NCBI RefSeq assembly: GCF_900114765.1
Contig: NZ_FOUD01000003.1
Coordinates: forward strand, 124,001 to 188,000
From: Halopseudomonas pachastrellae
GTDB lineage: Bacteria > Pseudomonadota > Gammaproteobacteria > Pseudomonadales > Pseudomonadaceae
Direction: 5' to 3'
Length of the DNA: 64,000 bases
Positions 17,190-28,341 of the stretch are shown here, one piece after another. Position 1 is the stretch's first letter; every line of letters begins with the position of its first letter. The notes beneath the pieces were generated by a model. That model made no database searches, was not told where the DNA came from, and worked only from the letters and a program-made list of their open reading frames with translations. The translations under genes and the position numbers were made by a program.

Positions 17190-18011
17190 TCAATCCCACT
17201 CGGGGGCGAAGTCCGGGTTGGCGATGCGCCCGCCCGCGTCCAGGCGGGCGATGAAGTTCAGGTCATCGGCGCTCAGGCGCACGCGCTCGGCTTCCAGGTT
17301 GCTCTCCAAGTGCAGCCGTTTGGTGGACGAGGGAATCACCGCGATGCCCTGTTGCATCAGCCAGGCCATGGCCACCTGTGGCGGTGTGGCGCCGTGTTCC
17401 TCGGCGATGCGGTCGAGGGTTTCATCCTGCATTACCTTGCCGACGGCTAATGGCATGTAGGCGGTCAGGTGCAGGTTTTCTTCGCGGGCAAACTCGACCA
17501 GCTTACGGTTCTGCAAAAAGGGATGAATCTCCACCTGGTTGGTCGCGATATTGTCCGGCCCGACCAGTTCAAAGGCTTCGTTGAGCAGGTCTATGGTGAA
17601 GTTGGACACGCCGGTCAGCCGTGTCAGGCCCTGCTCGCGGGCCTCCATCAACTGGCCTAGGTAGACCTGCATGGGTACCGCGCCGCCAGGCGAGGGCCAG
17701 TGGATCAGGGTCAGATCCACCTGTTCCAGCTGCAGTTTGTCCAGGCTTTCGCGCAGGCTGGGGATCAGCTTGCCCTCGGCGAAGTTGTTGGTCCAGATCT
17801 TGGTGGTGACGAACACCTCCTCACGGGGGATGCCGCTATCGGCGATGGCGCGGCCTACGTCTTGCTCGTTGCCGTAGATCTGTGCGGTGTCGATGTGCCG
17901 GTAGCCCAGCTTGAGCGCGGTGCGCACAGCGTTGTAGGCATCCTCGCCCTTGAGGCGAAAGGTGCCCAGGCCAATCGAAGGGATGTTGCTGTTAACGTCT
18001 GAATTCATCAT
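17190..18011 (-). CDS. dkgB: aldo/keto reductase, 2,5-diketo-D-gluconate reductase B type
   Basis: About 273 residues. AKR-family features include IPSIGLGTFRLKG, GYRHIDTAQIYGNEQDVG with catalytic Asp and Tyr, a Lys in VTTKIW, LTLIHWPSP with the His, and the NADPH-binding end IPSSTKRLHLESN. DkgB-type enzymes reduce methylglyoxal and small aldehydes or diketogluconate. Two adjacent ATG codons (18011 and 18008) follow GAGAGGA; either could start. No partner gene is nearby on this strand. Confidence 0.88.
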   Translation of the reverse strand: MMNSDVNSNIPSIGLGTFRLKGEDAYNAVRTALKLGYRHIDTAQIYGNEQDVGRAIADSGIPREEVFVTTKIWTNNFAEGKLIPSLRESLDKLQLEQVDLTLIHWPSPGGAVPMQVYLGQLMEAREQGLTRLTGVSNFTIDLLNEAFELVGPDNIATNQVEIHPFLQNRKLVEFAREENLHLTAYMPLAVGKVMQDETLDRIAEEHGATPPQVAMAWLMQQGIAVIPSSTKRLHLESNLEAERVRLSADDLNFIARLDAGGRIANPDFAPEWD

Positions 18012-18186
18012 GCGGTCCTCTCGAAGGTGAGGTTTGCGGCGTCGCCGTGATGCTGCGTCAGTCGCTGGCCCACCCGTGCGCAGGCCAGTCAGCGCAGCTG
18101 GCGCGCCAATCAGGATGCTATGCAAGAGACCGGTATGAGCCTCAATAATTCCGCGGGCTCAAGGGCCGGCACAGGCGCGGCGCCGC

Positions 18187-19340
18187 TCAGTCGTCAGCGG
18201 GCAGCCTGTTGACGGGGGCTGCGCCGCTCAGGTTGATCAGCCGGCGCAATTGTTCGAGCTGGGCCGGATCGGGGTTGGTGAAGCCGGTTTCCAGCGCGGC
18301 GATGCGCAGCAGGATACGATCCTTGCGCAGGCCGGCGGCAGGCAGATGGAAGAGCGCACCGGTCAGCTCGCGCAGCAGGAAGGGGAGCTGCTGCTGAATC
18401 TTGATGCTGTTGCCGAAGGCCGAGGCGTGCTGGTTGATCAGTGCCCGCATGCTGGCTTCGTCGGCCTGCTGGCCGTAGTTGAGAAAGTGCTGGATTGCGC
18501 TGATCACCGCCAGCTCACCCAGTCGGCTGCAGGTCACGGTGGTGCGCAGGGCGCCGGTGGGTATGGTGCGGTCTGCACCGAGTCGGGTGAGCGCCTCGCC
18601 GAGGCGTTGCTGTTGCTCAGCCAGGTCGCTCGCCAGTTGCTGCAGCAGTGGGTGTTGCAGCGCAATGCGGGCCTGTGACAGGCGTTGCACCAGCTCGCGG
18701 CAGGCGCTTTGACCCAGGCGCTCCCAGGCATCCTCTGGACTCAGGCAGGTCTCGCGACCGCGCTCCAGCTGGAGGTTGGCGCGGTTCAGCGCCACTACCG
18801 TGAGCAGCGGCTCGGCCTCGGCCAAGGCGATAAAGCCGGCGCGGTTCAGTTGAGCGGCGCTGGCAGCAGCCTGTTGCTGGCGCGCCGGTGAGCTCCAGGC
18901 CAGGCGCAGGGTGCTCTGCAGCCGGGCCTGAAGAAAGCTGGGCAGGTCGCCGATGCTGGTCGTCTCGGCTGCCGCGGACTGCTCGGTGCTGAGCAGGCGC
19001 GCGAGGCGGTCGCGCAGGTTGTCGAGCTTGAACGGCTTGGCGATGATCTCGGTAATGCCTGCCGCGCGGGCGTCCAGCACCAGTTGGCGGCTGATATTGG
19101 CAGTGGTCAGCAGTCTCAGGCTGGCCGGCGCCTTGTGGGCCAGGGTGCGCACCACGTCCAGCCCGTTGCCGTCCGGCAGGTTGAGGTCGGCAATCAGCAG
19201 ATCCGGTGTGGTGCCGCGCAAGTGGTTTTGTGCCGCAACAGCGCTGGCCAACAGGGTTACATCCGCATGGGCATCCAGGTCACGAATTACCAGGCTGAAC
19301 AGCTCGGCAATCCAGGGGTCATCCTCGACAATCAATACCT

Positions 19341-19344
<4 letters not shown>
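18187..19344 (-). CDS. response regulator with C-terminal HDOD-like domain
   Basis: 385 residues. The N-terminal receiver (1-120) has the acidic pocket VEDD, phospho-acceptor in LLIADLNLPDGNG, and KPF. The C-terminal ~250 residues are helical and look like a divergent HDOD domain (SPEDAWERLGQSACRELV; CSRLGELAVISAIQHFLNYG), with no catalytic HD pair. HDOD regulators act in c-di-GMP or stress signalling. The first codon is TTG, overlapping the TGA of the upstream gene as TTGA, so translation depends on coupling. It is the last gene of a five-gene signalling operon. Confidence 0.8.
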
Positions 19345-20958
<1,614 letters not shown>

Positions 20959-20966
<8 letters not shown>

Positions 20967-21345
20967 GCTGCTGCTCCCAGATCTCGCGTATCTGCGCAGA
21001 TAGTGTCATCGGGTCGAAGGGCTTGATGATGACACCGGCGGCGCCGAGCCCCCGATAGGCGGTGACTTCCTGGGTTTGCGCCTTGGCGGTCATGAAGACC
21101 ACCGGTACGTCTTTCATGACCGGTAGTTTGCGCAGTTCTGCCAGCGTTTGCGGGCCGTCCATGCCGGGCATCATGACATCCAGTAGAACCAGTTGTGGTG
21201 CGAAGCTGTCGGCGGCAGCGACACCAGCGGCGCCGGAATCGCAACTGCGCACGGTGAAGCCGCCAACGACTTCCAGTGCGACGCGGGCGACCTCCTGGAT
21301 GGACGGGTCGTCTTCGATATGCATGATGCGTTCAAGTACGGTCAT
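20959..21345 (-). CDS. single-domain response regulator (CheY-like)
   Basis: 128 residues, receiver only: IEDDPSIQEV (acid pocket), LVLLDVMMPGMDG (phospho-Asp), VFMTAKA (Thr switch) and IKPFDP (Lys). There is no output domain, so it probably shuttles phosphate between the kinases upstream and the Hpt domain of the next gene, with which it overlaps. Confidence 0.92.
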
Positions 21346-21381
21346 CTAGTGCCTGTCTCCTGAATGTGGGTTGATGACGCC

Positions 21382-22992
21382 TCACAGCACGGCCTGGCTC
21401 AAGGGCAGGCGGAACCAGAAAAACGCTCCTGCCCCTTCACGCGAGCGGACGCCGACCTGCCCGTCCATGCGTTCGATCAATTCCTTGCAGATTGCCAGTC
21501 CCAGCCCGGTTCCGCCACGCTGACGTGCGTTGCTGTTGTCCAGTTGGATAAATTTGTTGAACAGCAACTGCTGTTGTTCCTCAGCTATACCGATGCCCTG
21601 ATCGACAACCTGCACCTCGACCTCGTCACCCTCGATCAGCACCTGTACCTGAATCAGCCCTCCGGCATGGGAGAACTTGGCCGCGTTGGAGAGATAGTTG
21701 CTGAGCACCTGCTGCAGCCGCCGTTCGTCAACGAGCACCATGGGGTCGGTGGCAGCGGGTTCCAGCCGCCAGCTTACCTGATAGCGCTCTGCGTAGGGCT
21801 GATTGATCTCAAGGGCCTGTTCCACTATCGGGCGCAGCAATTGCGGTTTGAGCTGCAAGTCAAGCTGGCCAGCTTCGAGTTTTTCCATGTCCAGCAGGTC
21901 GTTGACCAGCTCGCTCAGGCGCTGACTGTTGTCCTGGGCAATACGCAGCAGGCGTTCACTGGCCGGTGGCAGGCTGCCGGTGGCACCGTTACGCAGCAGG
22001 CCGATCGCGCCGCTGATAGCGGTCAGCGGGGTACGCAGCTCATGGCTGACGGTGGCCAGGAATTCGCTTTTCAGATTACTGGCCCGGCGGATCTCGGTAA
22101 TGTCGTGCATTACTACGATGGCCGCGCCGGTGCCGGCGTGTTCGGGGTAAAGCTGACCGCCGCTGCACAGTACCTGGCGCAGGGGCTGGCCGACGGCAGC
22201 AATACTGATTTCAATGTTGTCGACTGCCTCGCCGCGCCAGGCGCGCAATAGCGGAATGGCTTCGGTGGCCAACGGCGTCGTGCCGTCGGACTCATACAGG
22301 TCGTAGTAGCGGCCCCACTCGCTGGGGGCCACTTTCATCACGTCGGTACCGTGCCATTGCTGCGCGGTGTTGTTGAATAGCGTCAGCTCTCCGGCATCGT
22401 TGCAGGCCACGACACCTGCGGTGATCGAGTCGAGCAGACGCTGGTTAAGCGCCTCCTGGTGCTCCAGCGCCAGCGCGCGCTCTTCGCTATCGAGCAGGCT
22501 CAGGCGCAGGCGCAGCTGGAACTCGGCGATGCGCGCCAGACGGCGCAGGGTGTCCTGCTGACTCTCGGTCAGCTGGCGCGGCACGCGGTCGATAACGCAC
22601 AGCGTGCCGACCAGTTCGCCCTCCGGGCTGGCAATCGGCATACCGGCGTAAAAGCGGATGTGGGGGTCGCTGGTGACCAGCGGGTTGTCGCTGAAGCGGT
22701 CATCTAGAGCGGCGTCGGGTACCTCGAACAACTCGTGCGCCTGAATAGCATGGGCGCAGAACGCCAGCTCGCGTGGCGTCTGGTTGACCGCCAGACCGAC
22801 GCGGCTCTTGAACCACTGGCGCTGGTCGTCCACCATCGATACCAAGGCGATGGGCGTGTCGAGCCAGCGCGCCGCCAGTTCGGTCAGGTCGTCAAACGCT
22901 TGCTCGCTGGGTGTATCCAGAATCTGCAGGCGCGCCAAGGCGTCGAGCCGGCGTGCTTCCCGGTGTTCTGCGGTGTTCTGGTGATGGCTCAC
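21382..22992 (-). CDS. GAF-PAS sensor histidine kinase
   Basis: 536 residues, soluble: a GAF domain (about 10-165; ILDTPSEQAFDDLTELAA, FYAGMPI), a PAS domain (about 180-300), HisKA with SHELRTPLTAISG near residue 320, and HATPase_c with the N box NYLSNAAKFSH and G boxes GIGIAEEQ and GGTGLGLAI. AAGGAGTCC precedes the ATG. It lies 36 bp upstream of the CheY-like gene and 21 bp after the giant kinase. Confidence 0.92.
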   Translation of the reverse strand: MSHHQNTAEHREARRLDALARLQILDTPSEQAFDDLTELAARWLDTPIALVSMVDDQRQWFKSRVGLAVNQTPRELAFCAHAIQAHELFEVPDAALDDRFSDNPLVTSDPHIRFYAGMPIASPEGELVGTLCVIDRVPRQLTESQQDTLRRLARIAEFQLRLRLSLLDSEERALALEHQEALNQRLLDSITAGVVACNDAGELTLFNNTAQQWHGTDVMKVAPSEWGRYYDLYESDGTTPLATEAIPLLRAWRGEAVDNIEISIAAVGQPLRQVLCSGGQLYPEHAGTGAAIVVMHDITEIRRASNLKSEFLATVSHELRTPLTAISGAIGLLRNGATGSLPPASERLLRIAQDNSQRLSELVNDLLDMEKLEAGQLDLQLKPQLLRPIVEQALEINQPYAERYQVSWRLEPAATDPMVLVDERRLQQVLSNYLSNAAKFSHAGGLIQVQVLIEGDEVEVQVVDQGIGIAEEQQQLLFNKFIQLDNSNARQRGGTGLGLAICKELIERMDGQVGVRSREGAGAFFWFRLPLSQAVL

Positions 22993-23013
22993 ATGGACTC
23001 CTTTGCTTGCCCG

Positions 23014-26000
23014 TCAGTGTAGCTGCCTCAACTCGTCTGTGGCGAGGCCGGCCAACGGCAGGCGAATCCAGAAACGCGAGCCGACGCCGGCGGTCGACAT
23101 AAAGCCGACCTCGCCACCCATGCGGCGCGCCAGCTCGCGGCTGATAGCCAGCCCCAGGCCAGAGCCTGCGCGCTTGCGCGTATTGGAGCTGTCGACCTGG
23201 AAAAACTTGTCGAAGATCCGCGGTTGCTCCTGCTCGGGGATACCGATACCCCGGTCTTCTACGCTGATTTCAACCCAGCGCTCGTCTGCAATGGCGCTCA
23301 GGGTGATGGAGTCGCCGGCATTGGAGAACTTGGCTGCGTTGGACAGGTAGTTGGCCAGCACCTGCCCAAGGCGCTGGGCGTCCACCTCGACCTCCACCGC
23401 ATCTACCTGGCCCAGTTGCTGGCGCACGTCGTACTGCTCCGCGTAGCTCTGGTTCAGTTGCAGCGCCTGTTGCAGCAGCGGCTCAAGTGGCTGACGCACA
23501 AGCTCAATCTGCAGTTTGCCGGCGGTCAGCTTGTCCATATCCAGCAGGTCGTTGATCAGGCGATGCAGGGTTTCGCTGTTCTGCACGGCCACGCCCAGTA
23601 GGCTCTGCATGCTGTCGGGCAGCTGACCCAGCGCGCCACCGTGGATCAGTTTGAGCGAGCCGATGATGGCAGTCAGCGGTGTGCGCAGCTCGTGGCTGAC
23701 GGTGGAGACAAACTGGCTCTTCATTTGCTCCACCCGGGCCTGCTCGGTGGCGTCCCAGATAAAGCCGTCAAAGCCCAGCAGCTGGCCGTCCTTGTCAAAT
23801 TCGCCGCGCCCTTTCTCGCGCACCTGCACCTGGTGGCCGTTGGCGTGGATGAGCCTGTAACTGAGTTCGAAGTTCGGGTTGTCCGGGGTCAGCGCCAGGC
23901 ACTGCAGAGTGAGAGGCAGGTCCTCGGGGACAATAATGCTGGCGTAGCTGCGCCGGGCGTTGTTGATAAAGTCAGTTGCCGGGTAGCCGCTGATACGCTC
24001 GATTTCCTGGCTCATGTAGGACATGGTCCAGTTCTCGTTGGCGTGACAACGATAGACCGCGCCAGGCAGATTGCTGACCATGCCGCGATAGCGCGACTCG
24101 CTGGCTTGCAACGCTCTGCTGGTGTAAACCAGCTCGGTGATATCGCTTGCCATGCCGAGAAAGCCGATCAACTGGTCGTTGTCGTCGGCAATTCGGGTGA
24201 CCGTCAGGCGCACCTGGCGCTGGCGGCCGTCCTTGCGCACAAAGGTCCAGGCACGTATGTCGGACTTGCCCTGGCGGGGCTCGTGGAGGAGCAACTCCAG
24301 GCCTTCGATTGACTGCCCGATCTGGGCGCTGAGCTGACTGCTGCGCTCGGCGACCTCGCTTGGCAGGTGGAACTGCATTGGCGTGGCGCTGCCGACTACC
24401 TCCTCGCTGCTGTAGCCCAGCAGCCGCTGTGCACCACTGTTGAATAGGGTAATCAGGCCGTCCGGGTCGGTGGCGATAATGGCCACTTCGGTGGATGCGT
24501 TGATCACGGCGCTCAGATAGGTACGTGCTTCGCGTACCTCTTCGCTGGCGCGCACTTCGGCGCTGACGTCGCTGTGAATGCCGCTCATGGCCAGGGCGCG
24601 TCCTGCGGCGTCCCGTTCGGTCACCTGGCCCTGACTCTGTACCCAGATCCAGCGGCCATCGCGATGCCGTGCGCGGCACAGGTAGCTCAGGTGGTCACTG
24701 CCACCGCGCAGGTGGTCGTACAGCTGCGCGCGAATGGCCGGCACGTCTTTCGGGTGCATCAGGCTGGCCCAGGTGTCGATAGACAGCGGCGCCAACTCCT
24801 CGGGCTGATAGCCGAGCATCTGATACCAGCGCACGCTGGCTTCCAGGGTGTTGTTGTCCAGGCGCCACTCCCAGGTACCCACACGGGTTGCGTCGATGAT
24901 GCGAGCCAGGCGCGCGCGCTCCTCGTTCAGCCGCTGTTCGATCTGCTTGCGCTCGCTGATGTCGGCGATAAACCCGTGCCAGACTAGATCGCCGTTTTCC
25001 AGTAACTCGGGGCTGGAGTAGCCGGCCACCCAGATCTCGCCCAGACGTGGGTGACGCACACGGTACTCGGAGCGCCAATCGCTGAGCTCGATACTGGAGC
25101 GCCGGATGTCCTCCTGGACCATGGGCAAGTCGTCAGGGTGGATCAGGTCAATCGCCGGCTGCGCGTCCAGTGCTGCCTGCTCGGGCGTCATGTCGTAGAT
25201 ATTGGCGATACCCTCGCTGGCGTACGGAAACCAGCCGTGACCGCTTTGATTCACCTGGTACTGGAAAACCATGCCCGGCAGGTGCTGGGTCAGCTTATGG
25301 AAGCGCTGCAGCAGCGCTTCGCGCTGATGCTGGGCGGCAGCTTGCTCCAGCAGGCTGGAACACCAGCGACCGCACAGGCGAACAAAGTCGGTATCGGCTT
25401 CATCAAAGCGCTGGCTTCGCGGGCTGGCGCTGGAAAAGTTGAGCGTGCCAAAGCGCTGGTCGCCAACGATCAGCGCCACGCCGATATAGCTTTCCAGGCC
25501 GAACTGGCGGTAACAGGGGTGACCGCTGAAGCGTGACTGCCCCATACGGTCGATGGCCAGTACATCGCCGGCCTGCCAGGTCAGGCTGCAGTAGGTCTGG
25601 CCAAAGTCGAACAGGCTGCCGACGGGCGGGGCGCCCTCCGTGCTGCTGGCGGCCTCGACGCGATAGCGGTCTTCTTCGATGTGGCTAACCAGACCCAGAT
25701 CCAGGCGCAGGTAGTCGCAGCCCAGATCCAACAGCTGCACCAGCCGCTGCTGCAGGGTCAGGGCCGGGTCGGCAGCCAGCCGGTTGAGGTGGCGCAGGGC
25801 CTGGCGCTGACGCTCCAGGCTGTGCTGCATGGCCTGGTTGTCCTGCTGCTGACGCTGGGCGTGCAGCAACTGCCCGAGCGCATTCTGCAACGGCGCTAGG
25901 AAACTGCGCAGCTCCGGGTCCAGCGGTTGCTCGCCGCCGGATAGGGCCAGCACACCGCGCTGGCAACCGGCAAACATCAGCGGCAGAGCCAGCGCGCGCG

Positions 26001-27393
26001 GCGTGCCTCGGTCCGGGTTGGCTGATATTTGCTCTGGGTGAGCCTCGCGCAGCACCCTCAGCAACATAGGCTGGAGAGCGTCGGGCAGGGGCGCCGAGGT
26101 GCTGCTGCCCAGTTGCAGCAGCTGCAGTTTGCCGTCGTCGTCTGGCTGTGCCTGAAAAAAGTCGGCACGGGTGAAGTGTGTCAGCTCGAGAATCTGCTGC
26201 AGCAGTTGCTTCAGGGCGGCAGCAAAGTCGTTCTGCTGGATATAGTCAGACTGCGAGCGGCTGATGATTTCCAGCAGCTGGCGATCCCGCTCGCGGCGCT
26301 GGCTCTGGGCGCTGATGGCCTCGGCATGCAAGGCCATCTGGCGGCGAGCGGCCCGGCGACTGTAGATCAGTAGCAGGTTGAACAGGGTTATGGCGATTAG
26401 CCAGGCCAGCAACCAGCTCCCGGCTTGGCGCAGCAAGGCAGTGCGGTGGGCCGCGTAGGCGTCGCTGATGTCACGGCACAGCAGCAACGCTGCGTCGTCG
26501 AGGGCGGCGCTGGTGCCAACGCGGTACGCGGCCCGAGGGTGCAGGTCCGCCAGCCAGACGTGATGATCGTGCATGAATATTTGGGGGCCGCCGTTGCCAT
26601 TCAGGGCCTGGGTGGCTCGGCGCAGGACTCCAAGGTTGACTGGCCCCGTGCTGTCGGCCAGCAACCAGCGCCCCGTTTGGACGTTAGGCAGCGCACTGGC
26701 GAGTTCGTCTTCGGGCCTAACCAGCAGTGCCAGACTTTGTTGGCCATTGTCTCGGTGTTGGGCGAAGACCGGAAAGCCTACCTGCAAGGTGGCGATTACC
26801 CGGCTGTCTGGTGCCTGGCTAGCAAACACCGGAACCACCGCGCTCTCGCTGGCACCCTCCGGATAGAGCGCCAGGCCGTCTACGGCGGTGCCTTCCTGCT
26901 GGCTACGGAGCAGTAATGAACGTTTGGCGTCCTGTAGGTCGGCCCATCGCTCCGGGCGCTGCATGCGCAGCAGCGCCACGCCATCGGGCGCCAGGTGAAT
27001 CTGCAGTTCCTTGGCACCGGCTTGCTGCAGTAGTTGCCAGAAGCCGCTCAGGTCGTTTTCCAACTGGCTGCGCAGGCGCTTAACCTCCGGGTCTTGCAGC
27101 CCGTGCAGTCGTACCAGGTAGGCGATGCGGCGCAGTAAACGAAGGGTGTCCGGGTCTTCGCTCAGACTGAAGGCGGCGATGCGCGCCTGCAGGCGCAGGG
27201 ATTGCTGCTCCTGCTGCAGGTCACGCAGTGCCGCTTCGGCCCGGCCGTACTGCTGTGCCTGCCAGGTGCGGTCATGTTCCCGCCAGGCACTGATACCCAA
27301 ATAGAGAAAACACAGCGTCAACAGCAACATGCCCAAGGGCAATGCTAGGCGTCCGTTACGTGTGTGATCTGGTGTGGTCATGGGTGCTGTCAT
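23014..27393 (-). CDS. giant membrane sensor histidine kinase (GAF, multiple PAS)
   Basis: About 1459 residues. A membrane span near residues 10-33 (LPLGMLLLTLCFLYLGI), a ~290-residue periplasmic part, and a second span near 322-342 (LLAWLIAITLFNLLLIY) are followed by two GAF-like regions (the second near 550-720), about four PAS/PAC units to ~1220, HisKA (SHELRTPLTAIIG) and HATPase_c (NYLSNAAKFSN; GIGIPEQE; GSGLGLAIS). There is no attached receiver. The frame is open to 27504; the ATG at 27393 is chosen, with another at 27381, neither having a strong ribosome binding site. It heads the signalling operon and integrates periplasmic and cytoplasmic cues. Confidence 0.88.
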   Translation of the reverse strand: MTAPMTTPDHTRNGRLALPLGMLLLTLCFLYLGISAWREHDRTWQAQQYGRAEAALRDLQQEQQSLRLQARIAAFSLSEDPDTLRLLRRIAYLVRLHGLQDPEVKRLRSQLENDLSGFWQLLQQAGAKELQIHLAPDGVALLRMQRPERWADLQDAKRSLLLRSQQEGTAVDGLALYPEGASESAVVPVFASQAPDSRVIATLQVGFPVFAQHRDNGQQSLALLVRPEDELASALPNVQTGRWLLADSTGPVNLGVLRRATQALNGNGGPQIFMHDHHVWLADLHPRAAYRVGTSAALDDAALLLCRDISDAYAAHRTALLRQAGSWLLAWLIAITLFNLLLIYSRRAARRQMALHAEAISAQSQRRERDRQLLEIISRSQSDYIQQNDFAAALKQLLQQILELTHFTRADFFQAQPDDDGKLQLLQLGSSTSAPLPDALQPMLLRVLREAHPEQISANPDRGTPRALALPLMFAGCQRGVLALSGGEQPLDPELRSFLAPLQNALGQLLHAQRQQQDNQAMQHSLERQRQALRHLNRLAADPALTLQQRLVQLLDLGCDYLRLDLGLVSHIEEDRYRVEAASSTEGAPPVGSLFDFGQTYCSLTWQAGDVLAIDRMGQSRFSGHPCYRQFGLESYIGVALIVGDQRFGTLNFSSASPRSQRFDEADTDFVRLCGRWCSSLLEQAAAQHQREALLQRFHKLTQHLPGMVFQYQVNQSGHGWFPYASEGIANIYDMTPEQAALDAQPAIDLIHPDDLPMVQEDIRRSSIELSDWRSEYRVRHPRLGEIWVAGYSSPELLENGDLVWHGFIADISERKQIEQRLNEERARLARIIDATRVGTWEWRLDNNTLEASVRWYQMLGYQPEELAPLSIDTWASLMHPKDVPAIRAQLYDHLRGGSDHLSYLCRARHRDGRWIWVQSQGQVTERDAAGRALAMSGIHSDVSAEVRASEEVREARTYLSAVINASTEVAIIATDPDGLITLFNSGAQRLLGYSSEEVVGSATPMQFHLPSEVAERSSQLSAQIGQSIEGLELLLHEPRQGKSDIRAWTFVRKDGRQRQVRLTVTRIADDNDQLIGFLGMASDITELVYTSRALQASESRYRGMVSNLPGAVYRCHANENWTMSYMSQEIERISGYPATDFINNARRSYASIIVPEDLPLTLQCLALTPDNPNFELSYRLIHANGHQVQVREKGRGEFDKDGQLLGFDGFIWDATEQARVEQMKSQFVSTVSHELRTPLTAIIGSLKLIHGGALGQLPDSMQSLLGVAVQNSETLHRLINDLLDMDKLTAGKLQIELVRQPLEPLLQQALQLNQSYAEQYDVRQQLGQVDAVEVEVDAQRLGQVLANYLSNAAKFSNAGDSITLSAIADERWVEISVEDRGIGIPEQEQPRIFDKFFQVDSSNTRKRAGSGLGLAISRELARRMGGEVGFMSTAGVGSRFWIRLPLAGLATDELRQLH

Positions 27394-27469
27394 CTGGACT
27401 CGCTGGCAGAAGCTGCACCCTTGACCATAGCGGTTTGGCCGGCCTTGAGCCAGCCGCAGGCGAGGCTTT

Positions 27470-28243
27470 TCAGAGGCTGTTGTTAACGTGACCGCCGTCC
27501 ACATTGATGATGGTACCGGTCATGAACGAGCCGGCTTCGCTGGCGAGCAGCAGCAGCGGGCCGTCCAGCTCTTCCAGCTGGCCGAGGCGGGCCATCGGCA
27601 CCTTGCTGCGCACGTAGTTCTGGCCGTGCTCGGTGTCGAAGTAGTCGGAGTTCATTTCGGTGCGGAAGTAGCCGGGCGCAATGGCGTTGACGCGAATCTT
27701 GTTCTTCGCCAGCTCCATCGCCATCGCCTTGGTCAGTTGCACCACACCGGCCTTGGCGACCGCGTAGTGGGCCAGTGCCTTGCCAACGCGCAGGCCGAGG
27801 ATTGAGGCGATATTGATCACGCTGCCGCCCTGGCCGCTGCTGGCCATGGCTTTACAGCCGCGGTGGGCGACGCGCCAGGCACCGTCGAGGTTGGTGTCGA
27901 GCATGCTGCGCCAGTTGCCTTCGTCCATGTCCAGGAAGGGCACCGGGTCACCGATACCGGCGTTGTTGACCAGAATGTCGCACACGCCAAAGGCCTGCTC
28001 GGCGGCACTGAAGCCGGCTTCGATGCTGTCGGTGTCGGTCACATCCATGGTAACCGCCAGCGCCTCATAGCCTTGCTGCTTGAGCTCGTCGACCAGTGCA
28101 GACAGCCGTTCGGCGCGGCGGGCAGCGACCACTACACGGGCGCCGGCGGCAGCCATGACGCGGGCAAAATGGGCACCAAGGCCGCTGGAGGCACCGGTAA
28201 TCAGGGCAGTCTTGCCGGTCAGGTCGAAGCGCGAGGTGGTCAT
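27470..28243 (-). CDS. short-chain dehydrogenase/reductase
   Basis: 257 residues, classical SDR: cofactor motif TGASSGLG, NNAG (LVNNAGIG), catalytic Ser in NIASILG and YAVAK, and a C-terminal VDGGHVNNSL. AGGAG precedes the ATG at 28243 by 9 nt; the frame is open to 28345, but that region is promoter-like. The sequence resembles SDRs acting on hydroxyacyl or polyol substrates; the substrate is unknown. It runs the same way as the operon upstream but is separated by about 100 bp. Confidence 0.88.
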   Translation of the reverse strand: MTTSRFDLTGKTALITGASSGLGAHFARVMAAAGARVVVAARRAERLSALVDELKQQGYEALAVTMDVTDTDSIEAGFSAAEQAFGVCDILVNNAGIGDPVPFLDMDEGNWRSMLDTNLDGAWRVAHRGCKAMASSGQGGSVINIASILGLRVGKALAHYAVAKAGVVQLTKAMAMELAKNKIRVNAIAPGYFRTEMNSDYFDTEHGQNYVRSKVPMARLGQLEELDGPLLLLASEAGSFMTGTIINVDGGHVNNSL

Positions 28244-28341
28244 GGATGAAGTCTCCTGTTGTCGTTGTCTGGGCGAATACGCGCCCGAGTATCGGCCAAC
28301 TGGCGACTGGGTTCCACTACCGGACGGCTGGGTGATGATGG